Made by a program: the position numbers and the translations under genes. Positions 41,760 through 50,600 of a stretch of DNA of 64,000 bases are shown in pieces; position 1 is the first letter of the stretch, and every line of letters starts with the position of its first letter. Location: positions 62,001 through 126,000 of the forward strand of contig DKFP01000014.1 in assembly GCA_002452405.1 (NCBI GenBank). Reading direction: 5' to 3'. The notes under the pieces were generated by a model. It was given only the letters and a program-made list of their open reading frames with translations. It was not told the origin of the DNA and searched no databases. This DNA is from Deferribacteraceae bacterium UBA6793 (lineage in GTDB: Bacteria; Chrysiogenota; Deferribacteres; Deferribacterales; Geovibrionaceae).

Positions 41760-42749
41760 ATGTCACTGATGCAGAAATTCTGGGATATTGCAAAGGCGAG
41801 AAACAAAACCATCGTCCTGCCCGAAGGCTGGGATGAACGTACCATAGATGCGGCAAACGCCATTGCCGAGAACGGGCTTGCTAACGTTATTGTTCTGGGG
41901 AAAGAGGACGTTGTTAAAGGGCTTTTTCAGTCAAAAGGATATGAGGTTCGCTGTAAAATAATAGACCCCGAAACCAGTGAATATTACGAAGATTTTGTAA
42001 ATACATACTATGAAAGCAGAAAAGCAAAAGGGTTGACACTCGATGAAGCTCAGGCGAGCATGAAAGATGTTAACTATTTTGGCTCTATGCTTGTTCAGAA
42101 GGGCATTGCCAGCGGCGCTGTTACAGGAGCCTGCCATACCACAGGCGATGTGCTCCGCGCAGCCATACGCGTTATCGGTACAAAAAAGGGTATGAAAACT
42201 GTATCAAGCTGTTTTATTATGGTGACACCAAAAACCGAGTTCGGTAAAGACGGGGCGGTTCTTTTTGCAGACTGCGCGGTAATTCCGAACCCGGATGCAC
42301 AGACTCTGGCGGAGATAGCCGTTGCCACAGCGGACAGTTGCAGGTCGTTTCTTGAGGTTGAGCCTAAGGTTGCCATGTTGTCATTCTCAACGAAGGGCAG
42401 CGCGCAAAGCCCCGAAACCGAAAAGGTTATAGAGGCGACAAAAATAGCTCAAACTCTCGCCCCCTCGCTCAAAATAGACGGTGAGCTTCAGGCGGATGCG
42501 GCACTTCTCGCCGCTGTCGGTGCTAAGAAGGCTCCCGGAAGCGAAGTGGCAGGTTCTGCGAATGTTCTTGTGTTCCCTACCCTTGACGCGGGAAATATTG
42601 GGTATAAACTTGTAGAAAGGATTGCAGGCGCAGAGGCAATAGGACCTGTAATTCAGGGACTTGCGAAACCGGTTAACGACCTTTCCAGAGGATGCAAATA
42701 CATGGATATCGTCAATGTGGCGGCTATAACCGCCGTTCAGGCTGACTAG
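41760..42749 (+). CDS. pta: Phosphate acetyltransferase
   Basis: The protein has 329 residues, the short form of the enzyme that links acetyl-CoA and acetyl phosphate. Family parts are TIVLPEGWDERTIDAA, GLTLDEAQASMKD, YFGSMLVQKGIASGAVTGACHTTGDVLRAAIRVIGT, VFPTLDAGNIGYKLVERI and GPVIQGLAKPVNDLSRG. The start is ATG 41760 after CGGAGG. ackA follows after 13 bases, so both belong to one operon for acetate formation or use, giving ATP. Confidence 0.97.
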   Translation: MSLMQKFWDIAKARNKTIVLPEGWDERTIDAANAIAENGLANVIVLGKEDVVKGLFQSKGYEVRCKIIDPETSEYYEDFVNTYYESRKAKGLTLDEAQASMKDVNYFGSMLVQKGIASGAVTGACHTTGDVLRAAIRVIGTKKGMKTVSSCFIMVTPKTEFGKDGAVLFADCAVIPNPDAQTLAEIAVATADSCRSFLEVEPKVAMLSFSTKGSAQSPETEKVIEATKIAQTLAPSLKIDGELQADAALLAAVGAKKAPGSEVAGSANVLVFPTLDAGNIGYKLVERIAGAEAIGPVIQGLAKPVNDLSRGCKYMDIVNVAAITAVQAD

Positions 42750-42762
42750 GGGGTTTATTTAG

Positions 42763-44013
42763 ATGGATATTCTCGCTCTTAACTGCGGCAGTTCATCGGT
42801 CAAGTACCAGCTTTACAGCTGGACCAATAAGCAGGTCATTGCAAAAGGTCTGGTTGAAAGAATCGGTATCGGTGACTCGTTCATCGTGCACGAGGTTCCC
42901 GGAAAGGAAACCCTGCGCGAGGAATATGAGTGCCACGACCACTCCGCGGCAATCGGTCTTATTATCAAAACACTCTCAAGAGGCGCAAGTGCGGTCATCG
43001 ACAGCATGGAGCAGATATCCGCAGTTGGACACAGGGTTGTCCACGGAGGCGAGATTTTTGCCAGAAGCGTACTTATCAACGAAGAAGTTCTGAAGACAAT
43101 AGACGACGTTGCGCACCTTGCGCCACTGCACAACCCGCCAAACCTTGCGGGTATCCGTGCCGCACAGAAGGTTATGCCAAACGTTCCCCACGTCGCCATA
43201 TTCGATACGGCATTCCACCAGACAATGCCCGACTATGCGTACACATATCCCGTGCCGTATGAATGGTACGAAAAATACGGCGTGCGTAGATACGGTTTCC
43301 ACGGAACAAGCCACCTTTACGTTTCAAAACGCGCGGCATCGCTGCTGGGCAAGCCTGCAAAAGACTGTAACATCATAACAATGCACATAGGTAACGGCGT
43401 TTCCCACACTGCAATCAAAAACGGTGTGAGCGTGGATACTTCGATGGGTATGACCCCCCTTGAAGGCGCTGTTATGGGTACAAGATCCGGCGACGTTGAC
43501 CCCGCGGTTCCGCTTTTTATGATGCAGAAGCTGAACGTTGACGCAAAAGCTATGGATAACCTGCTGAATAAAAAATCAGGTGTTCTTGGTATCACCGGCA
43601 GGTTTACTGACAGACGGGATGTTATCGGATGTGAAGACGAGGACTACAAACACCGCTGCAAGCTGTCGCTTGAGGTCGAGGCGTACAGACTGCGCAAATA
43701 TATCGGCGCATACTACGCAGTGCTCGGCAGGGTTGACGCTATTGTGTTTACGGCCGGTGTCGGCGAGAATGCAGGCGTTATCCGCCAGATGGCTATAGAA
43801 AATCTCGAACCCATGGGTATCGTGGTTGATAAAGAGAAAAACCTGAAAACCTTCTCCAAGCACGGCGAAACCGAGATATCCACACCCGATTCAAGGGTCA
43901 AAGTTTTTGTTATCCCCACAAACGAGGAACTTGTGTTTGTGGAGGATGTTGTTGCTATACTTGAGGGCTCTTACAAAGACCACACCGAGTATCCCTATTC
44001 TTTCTTAAAATAA
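42763..44013 (+). CDS. ackA: Acetate kinase
   Basis: The protein has 416 residues. It transfers phosphate between acetyl phosphate and ADP. The sugar-kinase-like fold begins DILALNCGSSSVKYQLYSW, and family features are VGHRVVHGG, APLHNPPNL, FDTAFHQTMP, YGFHGTSHLYV, MGMTPLEGAVMGTRSGDVDP and VFTAGVGENAGVIR. The length fits (about 400). A strong terminator follows the stop. Confidence 0.97.
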   Translation: MDILALNCGSSSVKYQLYSWTNKQVIAKGLVERIGIGDSFIVHEVPGKETLREEYECHDHSAAIGLIIKTLSRGASAVIDSMEQISAVGHRVVHGGEIFARSVLINEEVLKTIDDVAHLAPLHNPPNLAGIRAAQKVMPNVPHVAIFDTAFHQTMPDYAYTYPVPYEWYEKYGVRRYGFHGTSHLYVSKRAASLLGKPAKDCNIITMHIGNGVSHTAIKNGVSVDTSMGMTPLEGAVMGTRSGDVDPAVPLFMMQKLNVDAKAMDNLLNKKSGVLGITGRFTDRRDVIGCEDEDYKHRCKLSLEVEAYRLRKYIGAYYAVLGRVDAIVFTAGVGENAGVIRQMAIENLEPMGIVVDKEKNLKTFSKHGETEISTPDSRVKVFVIPTNEELVFVEDVVAILEGSYKDHTEYPYSFLK

Positions 44014-44037
44014 GCCCGCTTCGGCGGGCTTCTCTTT
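44013..44037 (+). terminator. Terminator of pta-ackA
   Basis: AGCCCGC, loop TTCG, GCGGGCT followed by TCTCTTT is a canonical seven-pair hairpin right after the ackA stop. Confidence 0.93.
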
Positions 44038-44040
44038 TTG

Positions 44041-44219
44041 CCGCTTATCTGCTTCGTTCTACCGCGTCAGATTCCATTCGCTCGCAACACATACAGAGTA
44101 CGTATGCTTTTGCTCGTCTCATAAAATCTTCCTTGTATAGCTCGCATCTAAACAGCAAGTTTTTGAGACGCACCTTTCTCCCTTCCGTCTTTGCGAGGGC
44201 AAAGCCCAAAACAATCTCA
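44041..44219. repeat. Degenerate or split copy of the dispersed hairpin element
   Basis: The left part has GCTTATCTGCTTCGTT, and the right part has GTCTTTGCGAGGGCAAAG then AACAATCTC, matching the order of the elements at 28341, 32759 and 47692. The middle is longer. This is a weaker match. Confidence 0.35.
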
Positions 44220-44382
44220 TTTTTCTCATCGCTAAAAAAAATCTTTAATTATTTTAAATTTCCCCTTTAAAAAGATTAAAAAAGTCTTATTCTAATTTTT
44301 AGAGCTGCTAAATAAAAGGTAACACCCTTTTAATCCTCAAAATCACCCGTTAAAAAGGCATAACATGAATGCCACCTCTTGG

Positions 44383-44410
44383 GACGGTGCGGGCAGCCCC
44401 CCGCACCGTC
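44383..44410 (+). terminator. Strong GC hairpin upstream of ruvB
   Basis: GACGGTGCGGG, loop CAGCCC, CCCGCACCGTC is an 11-pair perfect stem followed by ATTTTACT. It may end a small RNA from the AT-rich region before it or act as an attenuator for ruvB-radA-fabI, 79 bases downstream. Confidence 0.6.
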
Positions 44411-44488
44411 ATTTTACTCCCGAACCTTGCAATTATCTGTAAAACTGCTATTGTAATACATCTATTAAATCAATTCACAGGCGGACGG

Positions 44489-45517
44489 ATGGAAGACATC
44501 TTTTCCAAAGAGAAACAGCCGGAGGACTTTCAGACACAAAACATCAGACCAGGCGGGTTTGACGATTATGTAGGTCAGTCAAAGGTTAAGGAGAATCTCA
44601 AGGTCTTTGTTCAGGCGGCAAAAAAGCGCGGACAGAGCCTTGATCACTGCCTTTTTCACGGTCCCCCCGGACTGGGAAAGACCACTCTTGCTAACATCAT
44701 TGCCCACGAAATGGGCGTGAATATAAATTCCACCAGCGGTCCCGTTATAGAACGTGCGGGAGATCTTGCCGCGCTTCTGACTAATTTGCAGGAGGGCGAC
44801 GTTCTCTTCATAGACGAGATACACAGGCTCCATTCAAACGTGGAGGAGATCCTGTATCCCGCAATGGAAGACTATAAACTCGATATCCTCATAGGTCAGG
44901 GACCTGCCGCAAGAACTGTTAAAATCGACCTGCCCCCCTTCACTCTTGTCGGCGCAACAACCCGCGCCGGACTTCTCACCTCCCCCCTGCGTGACAGGTT
45001 CGGGATGATACTTAAACTTGAATTTTACGGCATAGAAGAGCTGACAAGCATAATTCTGCGCGGCGCATCCATCCTTGAAACAAAGATTGAAACAACCGCC
45101 GCCAAAGAGATAGCTTCCAGAAGTCGCGGAACACCCCGTATCGCTCATAGGATACTTCGTCGTATCAGAGACTTTGCGGATGTTCTGAATAATGGTTTCG
45201 TTTCGCTGGACATCGCCCGCGAAGGACTTTCCAGACTTGAGATTGACCGCGAAGGGCTGGATAATTCCGACCGTTCACTGCTTCTCTCGATAATAGAGAA
45301 GTATGAAGGCGGTCCTGTCGGTGTGGATACGCTGGCTGCGACACTGAGTGAAGAGCGCGATACTATAGAGGATGTTATTGAACCCTACCTTATATACAGA
45401 GGCTTTATCAAAAAAACCCCCAGAGGACGAATGGCGACAGCCATGGCGTACGAGCATCTGAGGCTCACAGCGCCCAACCGCATAACCGTTGCGGACTTTC
45501 TGGACGAGAACGAATAG
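44489..45517 (+). CDS. ruvB: Holliday junction branch-migration helicase RuvB
   Basis: The protein has 342 residues. It is the hexameric AAA motor of RuvAB. Family motifs are RPGGFDDYVGQSKVKENL, FHGPPGLGKTTLANIIA (Walker A), VLFIDEIHRLHSNVEEILYPAME (Walker B), LVGATTRAGLLTSPLRDRFG and YLIYRGFIKKTPRGRMAT. The start is ATG 44489 (MEDIFSKEK) after GGCGGA; the open frame continues 120 bases upstream through the hairpin without homology. The radA ATG follows the stop directly. ruvA and ruvC are not here. Confidence 0.96.
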   Translation: MEDIFSKEKQPEDFQTQNIRPGGFDDYVGQSKVKENLKVFVQAAKKRGQSLDHCLFHGPPGLGKTTLANIIAHEMGVNINSTSGPVIERAGDLAALLTNLQEGDVLFIDEIHRLHSNVEEILYPAMEDYKLDILIGQGPAARTVKIDLPPFTLVGATTRAGLLTSPLRDRFGMILKLEFYGIEELTSIILRGASILETKIETTAAKEIASRSRGTPRIAHRILRRIRDFADVLNNGFVSLDIAREGLSRLEIDREGLDNSDRSLLLSIIEKYEGGPVGVDTLAATLSEERDTIEDVIEPYLIYRGFIKKTPRGRMATAMAYEHLRLTAPNRITVADFLDENE

Positions 45518-46855
45518 ATGGCGAAAAAAAAGAGCCGGTACGTCTGCCAGAACTGCGGATACGTTTCGCCGGGCTGGATAGGCAAGTGCCCCGAATGTTC
45601 AAGTTGGAGCAGCTTCGTAGAAGAGATTGAAGAACCGGCTGCGCCCGCTGGCAAAAAAGGTCAGACAGCGAACGTTTCGGCGGTAAATCTGCGCGAGGTT
45701 AAAGGTCTGGAGACAGAGAGAACGCGCACAGGTATCAGTGAATTAGATCAGGTTCTCGGCGGCGGACTGGTTAAAGGTTCCGTTATACTGGTTGGCGGAG
45801 AGCCGGGGATCGGTAAATCGACGATAGTTTTGCAGTCGGCAGGTATATTGTCCGGCGGCAAAGGACGTGTGCTGTATGTTTCCGGTGAGGAATCTGCGGC
45901 TCAGATAAAGCTGAGGGCGGAGAGACTCGGCATTGGTGCGGCGGATATCAGCATCCTTCCCACCAACAGTCTTGAGGACGTGCTTTCAGCGCTTGATAGC
46001 GAAAGATTTGATTTTGTCGTACTGGATTCAATTCAGACGGTTGCCTCTGCGGAGCTTAATTCCGCAGCGGGAACTGTCGGTCAGGTCCGGCATGTGACAT
46101 ACAGACTTGTGGAGGTAGCCAAAAGCCGCGCCATAACTGTGCTTATCATCGGTCAGGTGACAAAGGACGGCTACATCGCAGGTCCTAAACTTCTGGAACA
46201 CCTTGTGGACACAGTGCTTTATTTCGAAGGGGACTACAGCCGCGGGCTTCGCATCCTGCGTTCTGTGAAGAACCGTTTCGGTCCCACAGACGAGGTGGGC
46301 ATCTTTGAAATGAGCGACAAAGGTTTGATAGAACTGAAAAACTACAGCTTTGCCGACGATGCGGACAGAAGTGTTTCCGGACGGGTGAACGTTCCTGTTA
46401 TAGAGGGCACAAGGGCTTTCCTTGTTGAGGTGCAGGCGCTTGTGGCGCCGACATTTTATCAGTTTCCGAAGCGCAACGCCATGGGTATAGACCTTAACCG
46501 CATGAATATGCTTATGGCTGTGCTCGACAAAAAGGGCGGACTGAACCTTGCCGGAAGCGACGTTTATGTTAACGTTGCCGGCGGTATGAAGATAACCGAG
46601 ACCAGCGCAGACCTTGCGCTTTGCGCTGCCATTGTTTCGTCTTACAGGGAGCAGGCGATATCGCCTGAAACAACCTTCATAGGCGAGGTTGGGCTGACCG
46701 GAACCGTGCGCCCTGTGTCGAATATGAAGAGCAGAGTTGCCGAGTGTTATAAAATGGGCATAAGAAAATTTTTCCTGCCCGAAAAAGTCGAGTTTGACAA
46801 AAAAATAGAAATCGTTTTAACTAAGGATATATCAGGGTTTCTTGATATGTTTTAA
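45518..46855 (+). CDS. radA: DNA repair protein RadA (Sms)
   Basis: The protein has 445 residues. It aids recombination intermediates. It has the zinc finger YVCQNCGYVSPGWIGKCPEC at the N-terminus, the RecA-like core with VGGEPGIGKSTIVLQ (Walker A), DFVVLDSIQTV (Walker B) and the RadA-specific VKNRFGPTDEVG, and a Lon-like C-terminal domain with DVYVNVAGGMKITETSADLA. It abuts ruvB without a gap, so both are probably translated from one mRNA. fabI follows 13 bases later. Confidence 0.96.
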   Translation: MAKKKSRYVCQNCGYVSPGWIGKCPECSSWSSFVEEIEEPAAPAGKKGQTANVSAVNLREVKGLETERTRTGISELDQVLGGGLVKGSVILVGGEPGIGKSTIVLQSAGILSGGKGRVLYVSGEESAAQIKLRAERLGIGAADISILPTNSLEDVLSALDSERFDFVVLDSIQTVASAELNSAAGTVGQVRHVTYRLVEVAKSRAITVLIIGQVTKDGYIAGPKLLEHLVDTVLYFEGDYSRGLRILRSVKNRFGPTDEVGIFEMSDKGLIELKNYSFADDADRSVSGRVNVPVIEGTRAFLVEVQALVAPTFYQFPKRNAMGIDLNRMNMLMAVLDKKGGLNLAGSDVYVNVAGGMKITETSADLALCAAIVSSYREQAISPETTFIGEVGLTGTVRPVSNMKSRVAECYKMGIRKFFLPEKVEFDKKIEIVLTKDISGFLDMF

Positions 46856-46868
46856 TTAAGGAGAGAAT

Positions 46869-47636
46869 ATGGGACTTCTTGACGGTAAGAAGGCATTGGT
46901 TTTCGGTGTTGCGAACAATAAAAGCATCGCATATGCCATCGCCAGAAATTTCATTGAACAGGGCGCAGAAGTGGCTTTCAGCTATGCCGGAGAAAAACTG
47001 GAAAGCAGAGTTGCAAAGGTTTCCGAAGAGCTCGGAGGGAAATTTCTCGTTCCCTGCGACGTTACAAAGGATGAGGAGATAGAGTCCTGTTTTAACATTG
47101 TTAAAGAGAAATGGGGTAAGTTTGACATCCTCGTCCATTCCGTTGCATACGCACCCGGCGACGCGCTGAAAGATCGCTACGTCGATACCAAAAGAGCGGA
47201 TTTTGCCCTTGCGATGGACATCAGCGTTTATTCACTGCCGGCAATTGCAAAATATGCCGAACCCCTTATGAACGAAGGCGCCAGCATCATATGCATGTCA
47301 TACCTCGGCGCGGAAAGGGTTATTCAGAACTATAACGTTATGGGTGTTGCGAAGGCGGCTCTTGAGGCTTCCACTCGCTATCTTGCCGCCGATCTCGGTG
47401 TGAACAAGGTTCGCGTTAACGCTATTTCCGCAGGTCCCATAAAAACGCTCGCTGCTGCGGGAATATCCGATTTCAAAAAGATATTCAACCACATAGCGGA
47501 GCACGCGCCCCTGCGCGACAATTGCACACAGGAAGATGTGGGCAAAACCGCCGTTTATCTTGCAAGTGACCTTTCATCCGCTGTAACGGGTGAGGTTATC
47601 TATGTGGACAACGGCTATAACATAATGGGCATATAA
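46869..47636 (+). CDS. fabI: Enoyl-ACP reductase (NADH), FabI type
   Basis: The protein has 255 residues. It catalyses the last step of each fatty-acid elongation round. It has the FabI-specific GVANNKSIAYAIA cofactor motif, the VHSVAYAPGDALKDRYVDTKRADF stretch, and the catalytic pair in SYLGAERVIQNYNVMGVAKA (Tyr-x6-Lys with YNVMGVAK). The end DLSSAVTGEVIYVDNGYNIMG is normal. The start is ATG 46869 after AAGGAGAG. It is the third gene of ruvB-radA-fabI. Confidence 0.95.
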   Translation: MGLLDGKKALVFGVANNKSIAYAIARNFIEQGAEVAFSYAGEKLESRVAKVSEELGGKFLVPCDVTKDEEIESCFNIVKEKWGKFDILVHSVAYAPGDALKDRYVDTKRADFALAMDISVYSLPAIAKYAEPLMNEGASIICMSYLGAERVIQNYNVMGVAKAALEASTRYLAADLGVNKVRVNAISAGPIKTLAAAGISDFKKIFNHIAEHAPLRDNCTQEDVGKTAVYLASDLSSAVTGEVIYVDNGYNIMGI

Positions 47637-47691
47637 AGTTACTAAATATACAGGGGCATATTCTCAGGTTGCCTATATAAATATATAAGAT

Positions 47692-47761
47692 GGGATTGCG
47701 TCGTCACTCTGCAAAGACCCCGCATGTTTGTCTTTGCGAGCGTAACGAAGCAATCTCTGTC
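47692..47761. repeat. Dispersed intergenic hairpin element, copy C
   Basis: The element begins GGGATTGCGTCGTCAC and ends CGTAACGAAGCAATCTCTGTC, with GTCTTTGCGAGCG in between. The ends are inverted copies. It is related to copies at 28341 and 32759, and resembles the widespread GATTGCTTCG-type bacterial intergenic repeat. It lies between fabI and the ABC ATPase gene. Confidence 0.65.
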
Positions 47762-47811
47762 TTTTGTTATAACAACCTCAGAGAAAGATGCCCTGTTTTT
47801 ATTCAGGCGGC

Positions 47812-48579
47812 ATGATGTCGGAAACGGAAACAGCGGTCAGTGTCAGAAATCTGAATTTTTCATATGGCGCAAATGAAGTTCTGCGCGATATCACATTCGA
47901 TATAAAAAAAGGCGAATTTCTCGCTGTAATAGGTCCCAACGGCGGCGGGAAGAGTACGCTTCTCAAGATACTTCTGGGTATTCTCAAACCGCAGTCCGGG
48001 GATATCAGGGTGCTGGGGCACAAACCAGGCACTGTGAACAGAATAGGCTACGTTCCGCAGAACGTGACCTCCGGCGGCGGATTTCCCATAACGGTGGAGG
48101 ATGTTGCACTGATGGGCAGGATGCTCACCCGCGGCGGTTTCACGAAAAAAAGCGACAGGGAATACGTACGCATGGTGCTTGAAGAGCTTCAGATAGGCGA
48201 AATAGCCAAAAAGCGCATAGACGACCTTTCCGGCGGTCAGCGGCAAAGGGTGCTTATGGCGCGCGCACTGGCAGGCGAACCGGAGCTTATCTTTCTGGAT
48301 GAACCCGCTTCAAATGTTGATATGGAGGGGCAGACCCGCATATACGACATACTTGCTAAACTGAACGAAAAAATGACTATTGTGGTGGTTAGCCACGACC
48401 TTACTATAATCCCGAAATTCGCCAGTTCCGTTGCATGTGTGAGCACTACGCTGCACAAACACGACGAGGCGGAGGTTACGGACGAAATGATGCAGATGTC
48501 ATACGGCGCGGATGCGCAGTGTCCTGTTGAACTGGTTGCCCACGGGCACCCGCACAGGGTTCTGATGGAGCACAAATGA
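47812..48579 (+). CDS. ABC-transporter ATPase, zinc/manganese (ZnuC-like) type
   Basis: The protein has about 255 residues. It is the cytoplasmic ATPase of a metal uptake transporter. It has Walker A (VIGPNGGGKSTLLKIL), Q-loop (GYVPQNVT), ABC signature (LSGGQRQRVLMARAL), Walker B (ELIFLDEPASNVD) and the H-loop (VVVSHDLTI). The tail has several His/Cys (HKHDEAE, QCPVELVAHGHPHR) that might bind metal. The start is uncertain among ATG 47788, 47812 and 47815; AGGCGG precedes the last two. It overlaps the permease gene by four bases. Confidence 0.85.
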   Translation: MMSETETAVSVRNLNFSYGANEVLRDITFDIKKGEFLAVIGPNGGGKSTLLKILLGILKPQSGDIRVLGHKPGTVNRIGYVPQNVTSGGGFPITVEDVALMGRMLTRGGFTKKSDREYVRMVLEELQIGEIAKKRIDDLSGGQRQRVLMARALAGEPELIFLDEPASNVDMEGQTRIYDILAKLNEKMTIVVVSHDLTIIPKFASSVACVSTTLHKHDEAEVTDEMMQMSYGADAQCPVELVAHGHPHRVLMEHK

Positions 48580-49391
48580 CCGACATACTTTCATATGGAT
48601 TTATACAGAATGCGCTTTGGGCGGGTGTTCTCGCCTCCATTGCGTGCGGAATAATAGGCACTCTTGTAGTGGTTAACCGCATTGTTTTCATATCCGGCGG
48701 TATAGCCCACACGGCATACGGCGGCATAGGGATGGCGTTTTTTCTTGGCATCTCCCCTCTTCTCGGTGCCGGTATATTTGCTGTTGTTGCCGCTGTTATA
48801 ATGGCGCTCATAACGCTGAAAGATAAGAACCGCTCCGACACGGTAATAGGTGTGATGTGGGCGTGCGGCATGGCGTTCGGTATAATTCTGTCAGATCTGA
48901 CACCTGGTTATGGTGTTGACCTGATGAGCTATCTTTTCGGAAGTATTCTGGCGGTGCCCGACAGCGACCTTGTTTATATGGGTATACTGGATTTCTTCAT
49001 TATCGGGTACGTTCTGCTTTATTTCAGGCAGATACACGCAGTCAGCTTTGATATGGAATACGCCACCAGCATGGGTGTGCGCTCAGGGCTTATCTATACT
49101 GTGCTTCTTGTAATGTCCGCTCTGGCTGTTGTGCTTCTGATAAGGGTTGTCGGGCTTATTCTTGTTATAGCAATGCTGACCATTCCTCCTTACATAGCGG
49201 AGAAAAAGGTCTGTTCTCTGAAAGGGATGATGATACTTTCAAGTATCCTGTCGCTGGTTTTCACCATCACGGGGCTTTATTGTGCGTATGTGTTCAATCT
49301 TACGTCAGGTGCCAGTATAATAGCCGTTTCGTCGGTTTGTTTTTTCATTTTTATATTATATGAAAAACTTAAAGAGAAGCTGCTTTCCTAG
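48576..49391 (+). CDS. ABC-transporter permease, zinc/manganese (ZnuB-like) type
   Basis: The protein has 271 residues and about eight membrane segments. It matches the ABC-3 permease family of Zn, Mn or Fe uptake systems: YGFIQNALWAGVLASIACGIIGTLVVVNR, ISGGIAHTAYGGIG, the long helices near LMSYLFGSIL, and RVVGLILVIAMLTIPPYIA. It overlaps the ATPase gene by four bases (ATGA). No periplasmic binding protein gene lies beside it. The 3' end overlaps the convergent GAF-GGDEF gene by 23 bases. Confidence 0.9.
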   Translation: MTDILSYGFIQNALWAGVLASIACGIIGTLVVVNRIVFISGGIAHTAYGGIGMAFFLGISPLLGAGIFAVVAAVIMALITLKDKNRSDTVIGVMWACGMAFGIILSDLTPGYGVDLMSYLFGSILAVPDSDLVYMGILDFFIIGYVLLYFRQIHAVSFDMEYATSMGVRSGLIYTVLLVMSALAVVLLIRVVGLILVIAMLTIPPYIAEKKVCSLKGMMILSSILSLVFTITGLYCAYVFNLTSGASIIAVSSVCFFIFILYEKLKEKLLS

Positions 49392-50397
49392 CTTTTCGTT
49401 CTTTTTTTATTTTATACATCGCCTTGTCAGCTATATCTATCAGCGTCTGCATATCGTCAGAATCCTGCGGGAAAACCGCATAGCCGATGCTGCCTCCGAA
49501 TGGCAGTATGCTGTTTTCGAAGCTGAAAGGTTTCTCAATTTCTGCGTAAAGTCTGTCCGCCAGAATATCCCCGTCTGTTTTATTTTTCAGGTTTGCTCCT
49601 ATTATGCCGAACTCGTCTCCGCCCAGACGTGCAACCGTATCTGTTTCACCCGATGCGCTGCGGATTCTGAATGCAAACTCGTTTATTGCCGCATCTCCTG
49701 CCATGTGTCCGAATGTATCATTTATATATTTAAGACCATCCATATCAAGTACCACGACACCGAAATTGAGGGGTGAACGGCGGGAAAAAGTAACCTTTCT
49801 GCGCAGTTCGTCATAAAATGCGGCACGGTTTGAAAGCCCTGTCATAAAGTCCGTGGTAGCTTTTTTAAGAAGCTCATCGGCGCTGTTTCTGGAAGCATAA
49901 TGTATGGAGGAGCCAAGCGTGTCCGCGATGAGCGAGAGAACGCACAAATCGTCTTCTGTGAAAAAATCGGAAGCGGACGAGGTGACTTTAAGAACGCCGA
50001 CGCACTCTTCCTCATGTTTAAGCGGAATAACCAGCATGGATACAGCGCCCACTTTAAGACATGCGTCTCTGTCCACCCTTTCGTCACAGCTGGAATCTTT
50101 GCAGTACATTATAGCGCACGAGCCGACACACATGCCGGACAGACTGGTTCCCTTTTTCAGCCTGAGACCCAGATATGCCGAAAGACTGCCTGAAACGGCT
50201 CTGTATACCATTTCGTCGCCTTCCGCCAGCTCGACCGTTGCGCCGTCGGCGTTTACAAGAAGTTGCGCCTGCTCGCATACTGCGTTCATAATACTTCCAA
50301 GATCCGGTCCGACCTTGGATATTTCTGACTGCGCCTTAATTATTTCAAGCATTCTGCTGCTGTGGGGGAGAAGTTTGCACCCCGAAAAGTCAGACAT
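49369..50397 (-). CDS. GAF-GGDEF protein (diguanylate cyclase)
   Basis: The protein has 342 residues. A GAF domain, about 20-165, has ADGATVELAEGDEMVYRAVSG and VIPLKHEEECVGVLKV. A GGDEF domain, about 175-340, has DFMTGLSNRAAFYDELRR, VVVLDMDGLKYINDTFGHMAG and the active-site RLGGDEFGIIG. The RxxD inhibitory site is not conserved (GETD), so feedback by c-di-GMP is unlikely. It should make c-di-GMP in response to a small ligand bound by GAF. Start ATG 50397 follows GGAG. It is a separate unit converging on the permease gene. Confidence 0.92.
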   Translation of the reverse strand: MSDFSGCKLLPHSSRMLEIIKAQSEISKVGPDLGSIMNAVCEQAQLLVNADGATVELAEGDEMVYRAVSGSLSAYLGLRLKKGTSLSGMCVGSCAIMYCKDSSCDERVDRDACLKVGAVSMLVIPLKHEEECVGVLKVTSSASDFFTEDDLCVLSLIADTLGSSIHYASRNSADELLKKATTDFMTGLSNRAAFYDELRRKVTFSRRSPLNFGVVVLDMDGLKYINDTFGHMAGDAAINEFAFRIRSASGETDTVARLGGDEFGIIGANLKNKTDGDILADRLYAEIEKPFSFENSILPFGGSIGYAVFPQDSDDMQTLIDIADKAMYKIKKERKARKAASL

Positions 50398-50600
50398 TCA
50401 AGCTCCGTTAATAATATATATCAGTTAATAAACGTATACTTAAAGATAATATTGCAGAAATCCGGTATGTGCAAGATGCATTTTGGGAGGCAAATCAATA
50501 AAATTTGATTTTCACTTTTTTACAGATAAGGTATATTGAACGGCTTATGATAATAAACTGTCTTGATTTTTATACTGTAATTTATTAGGCTGTAAGACTA

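Larger units (their letters stand above)
44031..44488 (+). other. 458-base non-coding region between ackA and ruvB
   Basis: This gap holds a degenerate repeat element (44041-44219), an AT-rich middle with no clear genes, and a strong hairpin at 44383. A 25-codon open frame starts ATG 44365 and runs through the hairpin, but it has no ribosome site or family that I can see. The frame upstream of ruvB reaches back to 44369 but is not homologous in that part. Confidence 0.6.

Noticed and set aside
44369..44488. N-terminal extension of ruvB by 40 residues
   Set aside because: The part crosses a strong hairpin and does not look like RuvB, whose homology starts at ATG 44489 with a ribosome site.
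49651..49666. TGTTTCACCC in the GAF-GGDEF gene as parS
   Set aside because: Only the left half fits.
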